A DNA stretch of 25,079 nucleotides from an archaeon (lineage in GTDB: Archaea > Thermoproteota > Nitrososphaeria > Nitrososphaerales > UBA183): contig JAKAPI010000007.1 in NCBI GenBank assembly GCA_021807225.1, forward strand, positions 1 to 25,079. Direction: 5' to 3'. Below, in pieces: positions 1 through 8,547 of the stretch. The position numbers and the translations under genes were made by a program. The notes under the pieces were generated by a model. The model was not told the origin of the DNA. It did not search any database and saw nothing but the letters and a program-made list of their open reading frames with translations. Position 1 is the first letter of the stretch, and each line of letters opens with the position of its first letter.

Positions 1-210
1 TGCGCCGCCATAGGCTGGTCGGAAGCGGCCCCCGATCCGACTTTCCTGATGCCCTTGGCCTGGACGTTCAGGGCGCCCGGCCTCTTCGACGCCATCTACG
101 CCGCCACGGCCCTGAACCAGGACGACGAGCGGAAGATACTCTCAACAGACGAAGTATACGACAGGGTGGCGGGGATAACACGGGTGGACCCGCGCACCTA
201 CCGACCCTGA
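1..210 (+). pseudogene. C-terminal remnant of a PIN-domain (VapC-like) toxin
   Basis: The frame is open from the first base to a TGA at 208-210 and may enter from outside the window. From base 62 it encodes the PIN C-terminal stretch FDAIYAATAL followed by a DxxxIL(S)TDE segment, almost identical to the intact PIN gene at the right end of the window. Upstream of base 62 the similarity collapses. A MPL tripeptide just before the junction matches the intact gene, as if about 12 codons had been deleted. I read it as a decayed paralogue whose 3' end was copied or converted. It could also be the end of a divergent but functional PIN protein that starts left of the window. Confidence 0.6.
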
Positions 211-224
211 GGAGCGCCCGCGCG
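62..224 (+). repeat. Left copy of a 163-bp direct repeat (PIN gene 3' end)
   Basis: Bases 62-224 match 24811-24973 in the same orientation with no gaps and two mismatches (C/T at 74 and C/T at 78; one changes Ala to Val, one is silent). The repeat covers the last third of the PIN gene and 14 bases past its stop. Similarity ends sharply on both sides. Such identity across 24.7 kb implies recent duplication, gene conversion or a mobile segment bounded by repeats. Confidence 0.9.
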
Positions 225-365
225 CCCATCAGAGGCTTCTGCCTTCGACCACGTCGGGCCCCCCGGGGCCGGAGCGGGCTCCTGCGGGGCGCCCGCAGCG
301 CCTGTATCTTGAGGTCCGAGGCAGCAGTGTACCGCTCGTCCAAGGGAGCCAGGGACGGCCGCCTT

Positions 366-536
366 CTACCCGCTCCGAAGGAACCACTTCCACGCAGGGA
401 TGACGTCAATCCTCTTGCCGCTCTCGTTCAAGACCCTCTCCTCGCCCTTCGTGACCACCGTCGGCTCGTCCGTGCCGAGCGCGTCGGAGGCCTCGAGGAG
501 CGCGTCCTGGCTCAACCGGTTCATGAGGCTCCTCAT
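366..536 (-). pseudogene. C-terminal fragment of an unrecognised protein
   Basis: A minus-strand frame of up to 56 codons ends at TAG (366-368). Its composition is protein-like: an acidic/hydrophobic stretch, then TVVTKGEERVLNESGKRIDV and a tail WKWFLRSG. An in-frame TAG lies just upstream of 536, exactly where an IS5-type transposase tail begins on the other strand, so the N-terminal part appears to be missing. I do not recognise the family. It may be a gene truncated by an insertion sequence or a chance frame; the dense charged/hydrophobic alternation favours real ancestry. Confidence 0.35.
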
Positions 537-630
537 CAGGTGGGAGAAGAAGGCAGAGAACTATCTCGCGCTGGTCCAGCTGGCCTGCTCCCTAGCCGTC
601 TACAGGAGGACAATGCTGGGATGGCTCTAA
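511..630 (+). pseudogene. IS5-type transposase C-terminal remnant
   Basis: The plus-strand frame reads LNRFMRLLIRWEKKAENYLA, then a hydrophobic helix and YRRT, ending at TAA (628-630). This is the typical end of IS5-family DDE transposases (xRFxRLxxRWEKKxxNYLAxxxLACxL). Nothing upstream in any frame resembles the rest of a transposase, and no catalytic residue is present, so only the last 40 or so residues survive. It overlaps the stop codon of the convergent DUF5752 gene, so it marks an old insertion at the downstream end of the polysaccharide operon. It differs from the IS remnant near 16.5 kb. Confidence 0.6.
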
Positions 631-971
631 GGCTTCTTGCCCCTGAGGGCTTCAGCTGCGAGGGCCGTCACTCTCCCTTTCATTTCTTCAGGCGGGATTC
701 CCTTTCCTTTCAGGCCATCGATCTTCTCGGCCAAGTCGATCTCCCCCAGCGTCTTGAGCCAGTTCTGGAAGTCGCCTCTCTCGACGTGGAATTTGACAGA
801 GGTTGTCTCGACATTCGCCAGCTTCCTCTGGAAATCAACAATGCTGCTTGCAGCCACGCCCAACGGCTCGTCCAAGCCCCTGTAGAAGTAGAACGCCTTC
901 TCGGGAGGCAGTTCCATGGTCGCCCTTCGCTCCCCGGCAGGCGTCTTCTTTCCTCTCTTGCCGCGACTCAC
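627..971 (-). CDS. Free-standing DUF5752 protein
   Basis: The conserved core begins PEKAFYFYRGL and continues with ASSI, a KFHVERGDFQNW block and a KGxxPEEMKGR ending. The same domain forms the C-terminus of the pyrophosphorylase at the other end of this gene cluster (REKAFYFYTSL...ASSI...FHMARRDFEKWA). The function of DUF5752 is unknown. The context suggests a role in glycogen or sugar-nucleotide metabolism, perhaps a regulatory or protein-binding module. I chose the GTG at 971 because a TATA-like TAATAAT lies 25 bases upstream, the leaderless spacing seen elsewhere here. It adds a Lys/Arg-rich tail of 18 residues. An internal ATG at 917 would give the bare 96-residue domain. Cytoplasmic; no signal or membrane segment. 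Confidence 0.75.
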   Translation of the reverse strand: MSRGKRGKKTPAGERRATMELPPEKAFYFYRGLDEPLGVAASSIVDFQRKLANVETTSVKFHVERGDFQNWLKTLGEIDLAEKIDGLKGKGIPPEEMKGRVTALAAEALRGKKP

Positions 972-992
972 ATTCTGATACCCCCGGGCCTC

Positions 993-999
993 ATTATTA
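993..999 (-). promoter_or_regulatory. TATA-like box for the DUF5752 gene
   Basis: TAATAAT on the minus strand is centred 25 bases before the GTG at 971, in an otherwise GC-rich 250-base gap after the GH15-like gene. It suggests the DUF5752 gene can be transcribed on its own as well as by read-through from the operon. Confidence 0.4.
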
Positions 1000-1167
1000 G
1001 GCTTTGATGGGGCAGGCACGGGTCGGCTTTTGCGGCGCCTTGCAGCTCCCGCCTCAGGCTGCAAGCAGAACGACCGCATCGACACCGGCCGACCTCTCGT
1101 TTCCCGGGACGCGGTAAGATGCCCGTTCCGCCGTCTTATGGCTTGTCAGTCACCAAAGAGCTGACCT

Positions 1168-2454
1168 TCAGATTGCATCCATCTCCCGAAGTGTGACGTA
1201 AGCCTTCAGGACCTCCGCGTGCGACCACGCTAGCCAGGGGGGCGCGGTGTTCTCCCCTGTATTCGTCTTCCAAAGCTCGTGCTGCCTATGGTCAAGGAAG
1301 GTGCCCTCGAACTGTTCCGGCAGCCTTCCTTCGGCACTCCTGGTTTCCAGGCAGTTCTTCAGCAGGGTCTCGGCGATATCGTACCTTCTCTGAATGGCCA
1401 TTGCCCTGCTGAGCTGAGCAGTCGTAATCATCCATGCTTGCCCACCCCAATAGCTATCATGATGAAAACCGCGCTGGTCGTGGCCCGCTTCGGGTATCAG
1501 GTACCTCCGGAGCCCGCCCGTTAGGTGCACTTCTCCTCCGGTTGCCTCTGTCGCTGTTTCTGTGTACAGGGACCTCACAATCTCGGATATGGTGTTCCTG
1601 AACATGGGCGAATCGTTCGGGAAGACCTCGTAGTCCGTGAGAAGCCAGAGAGAGGTGGAGCAGATTCCGGTTGGCGTTTCGTAGTATCTCTTGAGCATCT
1701 TCAGACTCTCCCCCTCCCTGAAAAGCCCAAGAAGCATGTCCATCGTTAGCTTCGTGAATTCCCTCACCTCGGGGAGTGGAAAGAATTGCTGCAGATCCCC
1801 CGCTGCAAGGCTCGCGGCATAAATCGTACCTACCACGGATGAAAACAGAGGGCCTCCCAAGTGAGGCTCGTTCTTCTCCTCCCATTCGTTCGCGCAGACC
1901 GTAAGCCACTTCCTCCCGTCGACCTGATCCCATATCGAGTCGAAGAGATAGGACGTCGCAACTTTGAGGCCCTTCTCGAAGGCCCCAGGGTCGACGCGCC
2001 CTGACAGGGCCAGGTGCCTCGACAGCGCCACGATAAGCCGGGCCACGCTGTCATACTGCACGTTGTTCCAGGGCTCAGCGACCTCCTGTCCGTCCCTCTT
2101 CAGCCTGCAATGGGGGTGGAATCTGTCGTCATAAAAGTCGGGGTTGGAAACTTTGGCCTTCATCTCCGAAAGTTTCTTCACGCCTTCTTCTTTCTCCGCA
2201 ATAGCCCTGAAAGACCTTGCAAGTGCCTTCTCGGTTCGTTCAAAGATGTCCTTCTTCCCTGATGAGGAGGCGTACATGTCCAGAGCCGCCACGCACTCGG
2301 CGCTGTCCCGGTGCCAGACGAAATCGCCGTAGGGCCTGTAGCCGGGGGCCGCTACGAACCAACCTTCTGCCTCGTCCTGTGCCAGCAGAAGGTTGTCCAC
2401 GCACCCGCTTACAAGATAGAGCTTGTCCTGGGCATCAAGTCTCTTCGCGAACAA
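1168..2454 (-). CDS. Short GH15-like glucan hydrolase (single catalytic domain)
   Basis: At 428 residues it resembles the (alpha/alpha)6-barrel of glycoside hydrolase family 15 without the N-terminal beta-sandwich. Visible motifs are GDFVWHRDS (residues 43-51, substrate-binding WxRD), EWEEKNEP (190-197, probable general acid Glu), YWGGQAW (335-341) and LPEQFEGT (378-385, Glu of the PEQ catalytic base). It ends with a WLAWSHAEVLKAYV helix as GH15 enzymes do. The likely reaction is hydrolysis of alpha-linked glucose from glycogen or related glucans; substrate and bond are not certain. It starts at TTG 2454, 32 bases after the branching-enzyme stop; the frame is open further upstream but has no better start. 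Part of the polysaccharide operon; no signal peptide, so intracellular. Confidence 0.75.
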   Translation of the reverse strand: MFAKRLDAQDKLYLVSGCVDNLLLAQDEAEGWFVAAPGYRPYGDFVWHRDSAECVAALDMYASSSGKKDIFERTEKALARSFRAIAEKEEGVKKLSEMKAKVSNPDFYDDRFHPHCRLKRDGQEVAEPWNNVQYDSVARLIVALSRHLALSGRVDPGAFEKGLKVATSYLFDSIWDQVDGRKWLTVCANEWEEKNEPHLGGPLFSSVVGTIYAASLAAGDLQQFFPLPEVREFTKLTMDMLLGLFREGESLKMLKRYYETPTGICSTSLWLLTDYEVFPNDSPMFRNTISEIVRSLYTETATEATGGEVHLTGGLRRYLIPEAGHDQRGFHHDSYWGGQAWMITTAQLSRAMAIQRRYDIAETLLKNCLETRSAEGRLPEQFEGTFLDHRQHELWKTNTGENTAPPWLAWSHAEVLKAYVTLREMDAI

Positions 2455-2486
2455 GAAAGGGCGTTGGTTGGCGTTGGCCTGGCGAT

Positions 2487-4403
2487 TTAAGGGTGGCCTT
2501 TTCTTGTCTCAGGCTTGAGAAAGAGCGCGCTGAGCGGCGGAAGCGTGAGCCTCAGACTCCGCTCCATTCCGTGCCAGGCCACGTCAGAAGAATCCACTCC
2601 TCCTGCGTTGCCGATACCGCTTCCCCCATACTCCTTTCCATCGCTGTTCAGCACCTCAAGCCACCTTCCTCCCACTGGAACGCCCACGAGGTATCCTCGC
2701 CTGACGACAGGCGTGAAGTTCAAGACCACAAGCACGAAGTCATTCTCCTCCGCGGACCTTCTCAAGAACGCTATGACGCTCTGTAAAGAGTCGTCGCACG
2801 AAACCCATCTGAACCCTCCGGGGTCGAAGTCTAGCGAGTGCAACGACCTCTCCCTCCTGTAGAGCTTGTTCAAGTCCTTCACCCAGAGCTCGACGCCCTG
2901 GTTCTCCCTCTCCGAGAGCAGGGACCGCCACTGCAGTCCTCCGTCATGGTGCCATTCCTCCGCCTGGGCGAACTCGTCCCCCATCCAGAGTAGCTTCTTC
3001 CCCGGGTGTGCGAACATGTACCCGAACAGAAGTCTCAGGTTCGCGAACTTTTGCCACCTGTCCCCCGGCATCCGCTGTAGGAGCGAACCTTTTCCGTAGA
3101 CCACTTCGTCGTGCGAAAGAGGCAGGACGAAGTTCTCGGAGTAAGCATACCACATGCTGAATGTCATGAGTTCCTGGTGGTGCTTCCTGTAGATGGGGTC
3201 CTTTGAGAAGTATGTCAATGTGTCGTGCATCCATCCCATCTTCCACTTCATCCCGAACCCCAACCCCCCTTCCTCGACGGGTCCGGTGACGCCTGGCCAC
3301 GCGGTGGACTCCTCGGCTATCGTCTGCGCCGTCGGAAACGACCTGTAGATTTGCCTGTTCAAATCCTGCAGGAAGCTCACAGCCTCCAAGTTCTCCCTCC
3401 CTCCGCGCGCGTTTCTCGTCCAGTCGCCTCCCTGCCTCGAATAATCGAGGTAGAGCATCGAAGCGACTCCGTCAACCCTGAGCCCGTCCGCATGGTAGAC
3501 GTCGAGCCAGAAGAAAGCACTGCTGGACAGGAAGGACCTCACCTCGCCCTTCGAATAGTCAAACACATAGCTGTTCCAATCGGGGTGAATCCTCTTGTTC
3601 GGGTCCGAGTACTCGTAGAGGTGCGTCCCGTCGAAGAAGGCGAGACCGTAGGCGTCGGACGGGAAATGGGACGGCACCCAGTCTAGGACGACTCCGATTC
3701 CCTCCTTGTGGAGGCCGTCTACAAGCCGCATGAAATCCTGCGGGGTCCCATATCTGGCTGTCGGCGAGAAGTACCCTGTCACCTGGTATCCCCAAGAGCC
3801 ATAGAACGGGTGTTCCATCACTGGGAGCAACTCGACATGGGTGAAACCCATCTCCTTCACGTAGGCCGGAAGCTCCTTCGCTAGTTCCCAGTACGCCAGA
3901 GGCTTCCCACGTCTGTCGCGTCTCCACGAACCAAGGTGGACCTCGTACATCGAGAAGGGAGACAGTTGCGAGTTCCTTTCACCTCTCCCGTCCTCCAACC
4001 ATCCCTTGTCGCCCCACTTGTAGTCGGTCTTCCAGACGACCGACGCGGTCCTAGGCGGGACCTCGGCGTAAAGGGCGAATGGGTCTGCCTTGTCTACCAC
4101 GTCTCCTGACCTGAGCTTCACTCGATACTTGTAGAGCGAGCCCACTTCAGCGCCGGGGACGCGCCCCTGCCAGATGCCTTCCCTATGGGGCTCGAGCGGG
4201 ACCGTGCCTTCGTTCCAGTCGGTGAAATCGCCCATCACGCCGACCTCAAGCGCGTTGGGCGCCCACACGGAGAACAGCGTTTCTCTTCTCCCCTCGATGG
4301 GGTGCGACCCGAGCTTCTTGTGGAGCATGAGGTGTGTCCCCTCGTGGAAGAGGTAGGCGTCGTAGTCTGAGAAGACATCGTCCTCTGGCGAGTGGTTGGA
4401 CAT
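2487..4403 (-). CDS. glgB: 1,4-alpha-glucan branching enzyme (GH13)
   Basis: A 638-residue GH13 branching enzyme that moves alpha-1,4 chains to alpha-1,6 positions on glycogen. Residues about 20-120 form a CBM48-type domain (FSVWAPNALEVGVMGDFTDW at 44-63). The TIM barrel shows GSWGYQVTGYFSPTARYGTP (202-221), GLRVDGVASMLYLDY (nucleophile Asp311), IAEESTAWPGVT (acid/base Glu364) and LPLSHDEVVYGKGS (His431/Asp432). The C-terminal all-beta domain is complete and the length is normal for archaeal or bacterial GlgB lacking the extra N1 domain. The ATG at 4403 is supported by a GAGGAGGTG Shine-Dalgarno motif 10 bases upstream. It lies between the glycogen synthase (21-base gap) and the GH15-like gene, in one operon. 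Confidence 0.95.
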   Translation of the reverse strand: MSNHSPEDDVFSDYDAYLFHEGTHLMLHKKLGSHPIEGRRETLFSVWAPNALEVGVMGDFTDWNEGTVPLEPHREGIWQGRVPGAEVGSLYKYRVKLRSGDVVDKADPFALYAEVPPRTASVVWKTDYKWGDKGWLEDGRGERNSQLSPFSMYEVHLGSWRRDRRGKPLAYWELAKELPAYVKEMGFTHVELLPVMEHPFYGSWGYQVTGYFSPTARYGTPQDFMRLVDGLHKEGIGVVLDWVPSHFPSDAYGLAFFDGTHLYEYSDPNKRIHPDWNSYVFDYSKGEVRSFLSSSAFFWLDVYHADGLRVDGVASMLYLDYSRQGGDWTRNARGGRENLEAVSFLQDLNRQIYRSFPTAQTIAEESTAWPGVTGPVEEGGLGFGMKWKMGWMHDTLTYFSKDPIYRKHHQELMTFSMWYAYSENFVLPLSHDEVVYGKGSLLQRMPGDRWQKFANLRLLFGYMFAHPGKKLLWMGDEFAQAEEWHHDGGLQWRSLLSERENQGVELWVKDLNKLYRRERSLHSLDFDPGGFRWVSCDDSLQSVIAFLRRSAEENDFVLVVLNFTPVVRRGYLVGVPVGGRWLEVLNSDGKEYGGSGIGNAGGVDSSDVAWHGMERSLRLTLPPLSALFLKPETRKGHP

Positions 4404-4413
4404 GTGGTCACTG

Positions 4414-4422
4414 CACCTCCTC
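4414..4422 (-). promoter_or_regulatory. Shine-Dalgarno site of glgB
   Basis: GAGGAGGTG on the minus strand, 10 bases before the ATG at 4403. It is the clearest ribosome-binding site in the operon and fits an internal cistron, unlike the leaderless promoter-proximal genes of this window. Confidence 0.7.
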
Positions 4423-4424
4423 GA

Positions 4425-6164
4425 TCAGTACTTCGCGCGGGACCTTGCCTCGGCGAACCGGCCGGCTTTCCGGTAACATGCGTCCATCTTCCTCGCTGCG
4501 TGGGCCCAGGTGAAATTCTCCCTCACCCTTTTGATACATCTTTCCCTCAGCTTTGCTCCGAATGAGAAGTCCTCCTCAACCGCCGCCCTGAGGGACTCGT
4601 AAGCTATCGACCCGGTGCTTCCCTTGGCACCCTGAGATATCATCATCACGGACAGGAAGCTGACTATCCCCCTTGCCAGCTCCCTGCTGTCCTCTGGCGG
4701 AACGAGCCTTCCTGTTCCACCCTCCTCGTCCTCCAATATGTCCACGACCGTCTCTTTGATTCCCCCAGTGGACGTCCCGACGACAGGGTTCCCCGTAGCC
4801 ATCGCTTCGAGGGCGGTTATCCCGAACGGTTCCCACCTGGAAGGGATGACATACACGTCCGAAGCTAGGTAGGCGAGTTGGTAGACGGCGTTCGCCGAAT
4901 TCCCCTCGACAAGCCTGACGTTGTCTGAAAGGGCTCTGGCTTCCTTCACGACCTCGTCTGCATACGAATCGTTCCCGTCGCTGGGGAGCAGAAGGAGAAG
5001 GAACCTCGATTCCGGTATTTGCTTGAGCACGCGGGGGACCGCCTCCAGAAGCACGTCCACCCCCTTCTGCCTGTCGAATCTGCCTGTCATCAGAGCGAGA
5101 GGGCCGTCTCTATTGAAGCCGTCCCTGCCTTCTTTCTCAGCGAGGACTTCTTCCAGCAGGAATCTTCGAACCTCGTCCCTGGTCGGAAGGGAGGCGCCGC
5201 CCCTCTTCTCATTCGGACCGAGCGTCTTTACGACTGCTTTTCTCATGTCCTGATAGTCCCAGTCGCATCCGTTGTGGACGAAATCGCTCTTTCCTCCTAT
5301 CCCCTGTCCCACATATCCCAGAACCTCTTTCGCTAGATACGACTGGCTCACAGATGTGACGAAGTCTGCCTCATAGGAGCCGAACTTCTCGAAAGAGCCT
5401 CCAGACATGGCCTCCCAGACCTCTTTGAAGCCTGAGCGAAAGGAAAAGGAGCCGTCCACCCAGATGTACTGACCGCCTTGCTGCTCCTTTAGGCCCGACC
5501 AGTCCGCAGACACGTAGTGCCACGGGAGTCGCTTGAAGCCGAGCAGGTGGGACGTGAACACGAGAGCAGGGCGGCACATCCCCTTCCCCCGCTCCGCGAA
5601 CGCCTGCCATGCCGATACCCCGGCCGGGACCGCATGCCAGTCGTGCATATGGATGACAGAGGGTTGACCGGATCCCTCTTCTGCTGTCACTGTCTTCCCC
5701 TCCACGTAACCCCTCAGCGCTCTTGCCATCAGGGACGCCTTCTGATATGTGGCCTCGTCCCCTCCATAGATGCTCCTTCCGTCGAGCCACCTTGACGTGA
5801 CACGGTCCAACCCCTTGAATAGGCGGTACCTCACACCCGAATAACTTCCTTCTTCCACCCCGATAGAGTACGGGTGGAGGCTGCCGTCGTCTCCGATTCT
5901 CGCACCCGAGAGCGCGACCTTCGTGTCCCGTAGGTTGAGCCTCTCCCTGACCCCTTCGTCAAGGTGCATCCCATGGCTCGGAAGGAAGACGGTGACGGCC
6001 ATTCCTTCGTGCGAGAGCTCCTCCGAAAGGTTCGCCACCGCACCGCCGAGACCCCCCGCACTTGCTACCCTTTGGGATTCGAAGGCGATGAACCACACAA
6101 CGGTCGCCCCATGACGTCGGACCGGATTACCCTCTCCAGGCACCACCCGCGCGCTGTTGCGCAT
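4425..6164 (-). CDS. glgA: Glycogen/starch synthase, GT5 family
   Basis: A 579-residue two-Rossmann-domain glycosyltransferase (GT-B fold) that elongates alpha-1,4-glucan from an NDP-glucose. The N-terminal domain holds the donor-binding loop SAGGLGGAVANLSEEL (35-50), the equivalent of KxGGL, and HMHDWHAVP (172-180). The C-terminal domain has LMTGRFDRQKGVDVLLEA (358-375) and the E-x7-E motif EPFGITALE (445-453) followed by GNPVVGTSTGGIKE. The start codon is ATG at 6164, 16 bases after the glucoamylase stop. The first 20 residues are not conserved in appearance, so an internal start is possible. It is predicted to use the product of the pyrophosphorylase that opens the operon and to supply linear chains to the branching enzyme encoded next. 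Confidence 0.92.
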   Translation of the reverse strand: MRNSARVVPGEGNPVRRHGATVVWFIAFESQRVASAGGLGGAVANLSEELSHEGMAVTVFLPSHGMHLDEGVRERLNLRDTKVALSGARIGDDGSLHPYSIGVEEGSYSGVRYRLFKGLDRVTSRWLDGRSIYGGDEATYQKASLMARALRGYVEGKTVTAEEGSGQPSVIHMHDWHAVPAGVSAWQAFAERGKGMCRPALVFTSHLLGFKRLPWHYVSADWSGLKEQQGGQYIWVDGSFSFRSGFKEVWEAMSGGSFEKFGSYEADFVTSVSQSYLAKEVLGYVGQGIGGKSDFVHNGCDWDYQDMRKAVVKTLGPNEKRGGASLPTRDEVRRFLLEEVLAEKEGRDGFNRDGPLALMTGRFDRQKGVDVLLEAVPRVLKQIPESRFLLLLLPSDGNDSYADEVVKEARALSDNVRLVEGNSANAVYQLAYLASDVYVIPSRWEPFGITALEAMATGNPVVGTSTGGIKETVVDILEDEEGGTGRLVPPEDSRELARGIVSFLSVMMISQGAKGSTGSIAYESLRAAVEEDFSFGAKLRERCIKRVRENFTWAHAARKMDACYRKAGRFAEARSRAKY

Positions 6165-6180
6165 GCTGTCTCGTCGAGTT

Positions 6181-8526
6181 TCAACTGAATCCGACAGAGT
6201 AGTCCTTCCCCTCCCAGACGCCTCTTGCAGGCCAGTAAAACGTGAAGGCCAAGGTAGCTCCTTCGGGGGACATGTCTACGAAATCGATGCCCGCCGGAAG
6301 GTGGATGGAATTAACATCCCTTACTGTCTTCCACCCGTCGAAAGAAAGGTGCAGGACAAAAGGCTCCTCAGCCACTATCTTCAGCTTCGACCCCTTCTTT
6401 GCGTGTTTCACATTTCTGTTTGACTTCCATACCTCCACATTGGAATGCCTCTTCGACGAGTACCTCTCGAAGACGCACCGAATCCTGTCGAACGGTTTCC
6501 CGTCGTGAACCGACCTGAGGAGCTTGATGTACTCCGCATGCGCCCAGACGAGGGGCATGGCAGACCCGGTAGGCCTTCCGAGCCACATGTGCGCATCTGG
6601 GACATCCTTCTCGTCCCACACCTGTTCCGGCAGGAGACCAGCCTCTGACGTGAAGCCCTCCATGGCGCCTATGTAAGTCGCCACGCTCTTTCCTGCAGCG
6701 AATTCGTAGTTGCCCCTCTCCGCCGTGAGCAGCGGCCAAGCCCTCCCCCTCCCCCAGCCATCCCTGTACGCGCTTCCGTCATCTCTCTGCCCGTAACCGT
6801 CGTTGTTGTACCTGCGCCAGCAGGGGCCGGACGGCGTGCCTACCTTAAGGATACGGTCAATCACCTCGACCGACGATCGGATGATCGGGTCGTCAGGCCT
6901 CCGTATTCCGAACCTGACCAGCTCTAGAAAGCCTGCATCCACTATCTCCTCGGGCTCGAACGCGGCCTGGCTGCCAGGTTCCCTGTTCGCCAACGTCACC
7001 ATCTTGTGACCCGGGCCGTCGACGTCCCGGTCAGCCGGCTGGACGCGTATGAAGTGTCTCCTTGGGCCCGCAGTCGCAGTCCAAGCTTCGAGGTGGCATT
7101 CTAGGAAGTCCGAATATTCTTCGAAGAAGCCTGCTGTGACGCTATCTCCCCTGCGCCTTGCGAAGTCGGCCGCGCAGCACAGGGCCGCGATGTTTGACGC
7201 CAGGGTCGAGGGCGAGTATCCGCCGACCTCCTCCCATCTGTCCTGCCCCGTTGAGGGGCCGAATTCCACAATGAACTTCGCAGCCCTCATGACCATGACG
7301 AAGGGATCGAAGTCCTTCAGCGCATTCGCCTCGGCCAGTCTCCAGGCGAGAATTATGGGGAACGACGCCTCGTCGAGCTGGACCCCGCTCCAGTATGCCG
7401 TCCCGTCAATCCAGAAGTTCTGGGGGAAGCTGCCGTTCTGATGCTGGCTGACTGCGAGGTATATCAGGGCCCTCCAGGGAGTCTCTGTGTCGCCTGCAGC
7501 GAGAAGGCCTAGGGCCGCCTGGACGAGGTCCCTCGTCCAGACGAGGTGGTAGCCGCCCTGGTCTTCGTCCCCCCTCACTTCTCCCCATGGGATAGAAAGC
7601 GAGGCTATCACAGCGCCAGGGTATGACTTGTCTTCGTGTGCCAGGATAACGCTGTAACTCGTGTGGTAGAGGTTGCCGCTGTCTCGGGAATGCGGTTCGA
7701 GAGGGAGGATGTGTCTGGTGGGTCTCTCCCATTGGTCCAGGAACTTCTCCTTCTGCGCGTCGAAGGGGGTCGAAAGAGACTGGAAGAGTGCGGTTACGCT
7801 CCTATGCAGAGTCTCCCCGAACGAAAGGGCAAGAGTGAATGTGTCGACTGGAGGCATTTCTGCCGTGAGAGCGATGTTGCCGTCTTCCGCGCTCTCGTAG
7901 TTCCAGTCCATCTTGAAATCTGACGAAATGTCTGTCCAGCCGTCGCTCTTTCCGACGTAGCCGCAGGACGTCTTCGTGAAAGGGACGCTCGCCCCCATAG
8001 CCATCCACGTGCCCTGCTTCTGGGCCACGAGCACCTTCCTCCCCGAGAACTCTGCCGAGAACGCGCTGTTGCCCCAGCCGCCCACCTCCAGGTGGGGTGC
8101 GCACAAGGCATAGAGCCTGATATCGTTGCCATCGTTGGTACGCCCCTTTACCTTCCTTCGGAAGGTGGTGTTCTGAAGAAGGACTGGGAGGTGAGGGTCG
8201 CCTACGATTTCCTTCATTATCTCGTACCTCCCCTCGGGGTCCGTGTTGGTCACCCTGTATCCAAGGGCGTGATGAGCGAGCCTCTCCACCCTGTGCACGA
8301 GTTGCCTCTTCTCTTCGTGGAAGAACGTCTTTCCGTCCGTAACTAGGAACTGCATGTCCCTGAGTTGCGGTCTGTCTATGGTGGGAAAGTAGACCTCGGT
8401 TACGATGCCGCTCCACAGTGTGTACCAGAGCTTGCTGTCGGCCGAATAGGCCGTTCCCACTCCGTCCTTGTTCCCCCTCGTCCACTTCGGCTCTATGCCT
8501 GGCTCTCCCGGTGCTGGACCGCTCAT
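6181..8526 (-). CDS. GH15 glucoamylase / glucodextranase-type enzyme
   Basis: A 781-residue exo-acting glucan hydrolase. Residues about 10-270 form the N-terminal beta-sandwich typical of prokaryotic GH15 (NKDGVGTAYSADSKLWYTLW near the start). The (alpha/alpha)6 catalytic barrel spans about 285-680 and shows HLVWTRDLVQAALG (327-340), DRWEEVGGYSPSTLA (general acid in WEE, 431-433) and GLLPEQVWDE (catalytic base Glu634). A C-terminal beta domain of about 90 residues (EPFVLHLSFDGWKTV at 721-735) resembles the extra domain of glucodextranases. No signal peptide is visible, so it probably acts on intracellular glycogen or maltodextrin, releasing beta-glucose. The ATG at 8526 follows the pyrophosphorylase stop by 21 bases with a GGGAGGGAG-type purine run upstream. 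Confidence 0.92.
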   Translation of the reverse strand: MSGPAPGEPGIEPKWTRGNKDGVGTAYSADSKLWYTLWSGIVTEVYFPTIDRPQLRDMQFLVTDGKTFFHEEKRQLVHRVERLAHHALGYRVTNTDPEGRYEIMKEIVGDPHLPVLLQNTTFRRKVKGRTNDGNDIRLYALCAPHLEVGGWGNSAFSAEFSGRKVLVAQKQGTWMAMGASVPFTKTSCGYVGKSDGWTDISSDFKMDWNYESAEDGNIALTAEMPPVDTFTLALSFGETLHRSVTALFQSLSTPFDAQKEKFLDQWERPTRHILPLEPHSRDSGNLYHTSYSVILAHEDKSYPGAVIASLSIPWGEVRGDEDQGGYHLVWTRDLVQAALGLLAAGDTETPWRALIYLAVSQHQNGSFPQNFWIDGTAYWSGVQLDEASFPIILAWRLAEANALKDFDPFVMVMRAAKFIVEFGPSTGQDRWEEVGGYSPSTLASNIAALCCAADFARRRGDSVTAGFFEEYSDFLECHLEAWTATAGPRRHFIRVQPADRDVDGPGHKMVTLANREPGSQAAFEPEEIVDAGFLELVRFGIRRPDDPIIRSSVEVIDRILKVGTPSGPCWRRYNNDGYGQRDDGSAYRDGWGRGRAWPLLTAERGNYEFAAGKSVATYIGAMEGFTSEAGLLPEQVWDEKDVPDAHMWLGRPTGSAMPLVWAHAEYIKLLRSVHDGKPFDRIRCVFERYSSKRHSNVEVWKSNRNVKHAKKGSKLKIVAEEPFVLHLSFDGWKTVRDVNSIHLPAGIDFVDMSPEGATLAFTFYWPARGVWEGKDYSVGFS

Positions 8527-8547
8527 CCGGATTCGCTCCCTCCCCTG

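Noticed and set aside
68..409. Minus-strand frame with an Arg/Pro-rich product, and its twin at 24817-25029
   Set aside because: Both are the antisense of the duplicated PIN gene end; their similarity only reflects the 163-bp DNA repeat.
309..1007. Plus-strand 232-codon open frame
   Set aside because: It lies opposite the DUF5752 gene and the transposase tail, has no recognisable motif, and is a typical GC-rich shadow frame.
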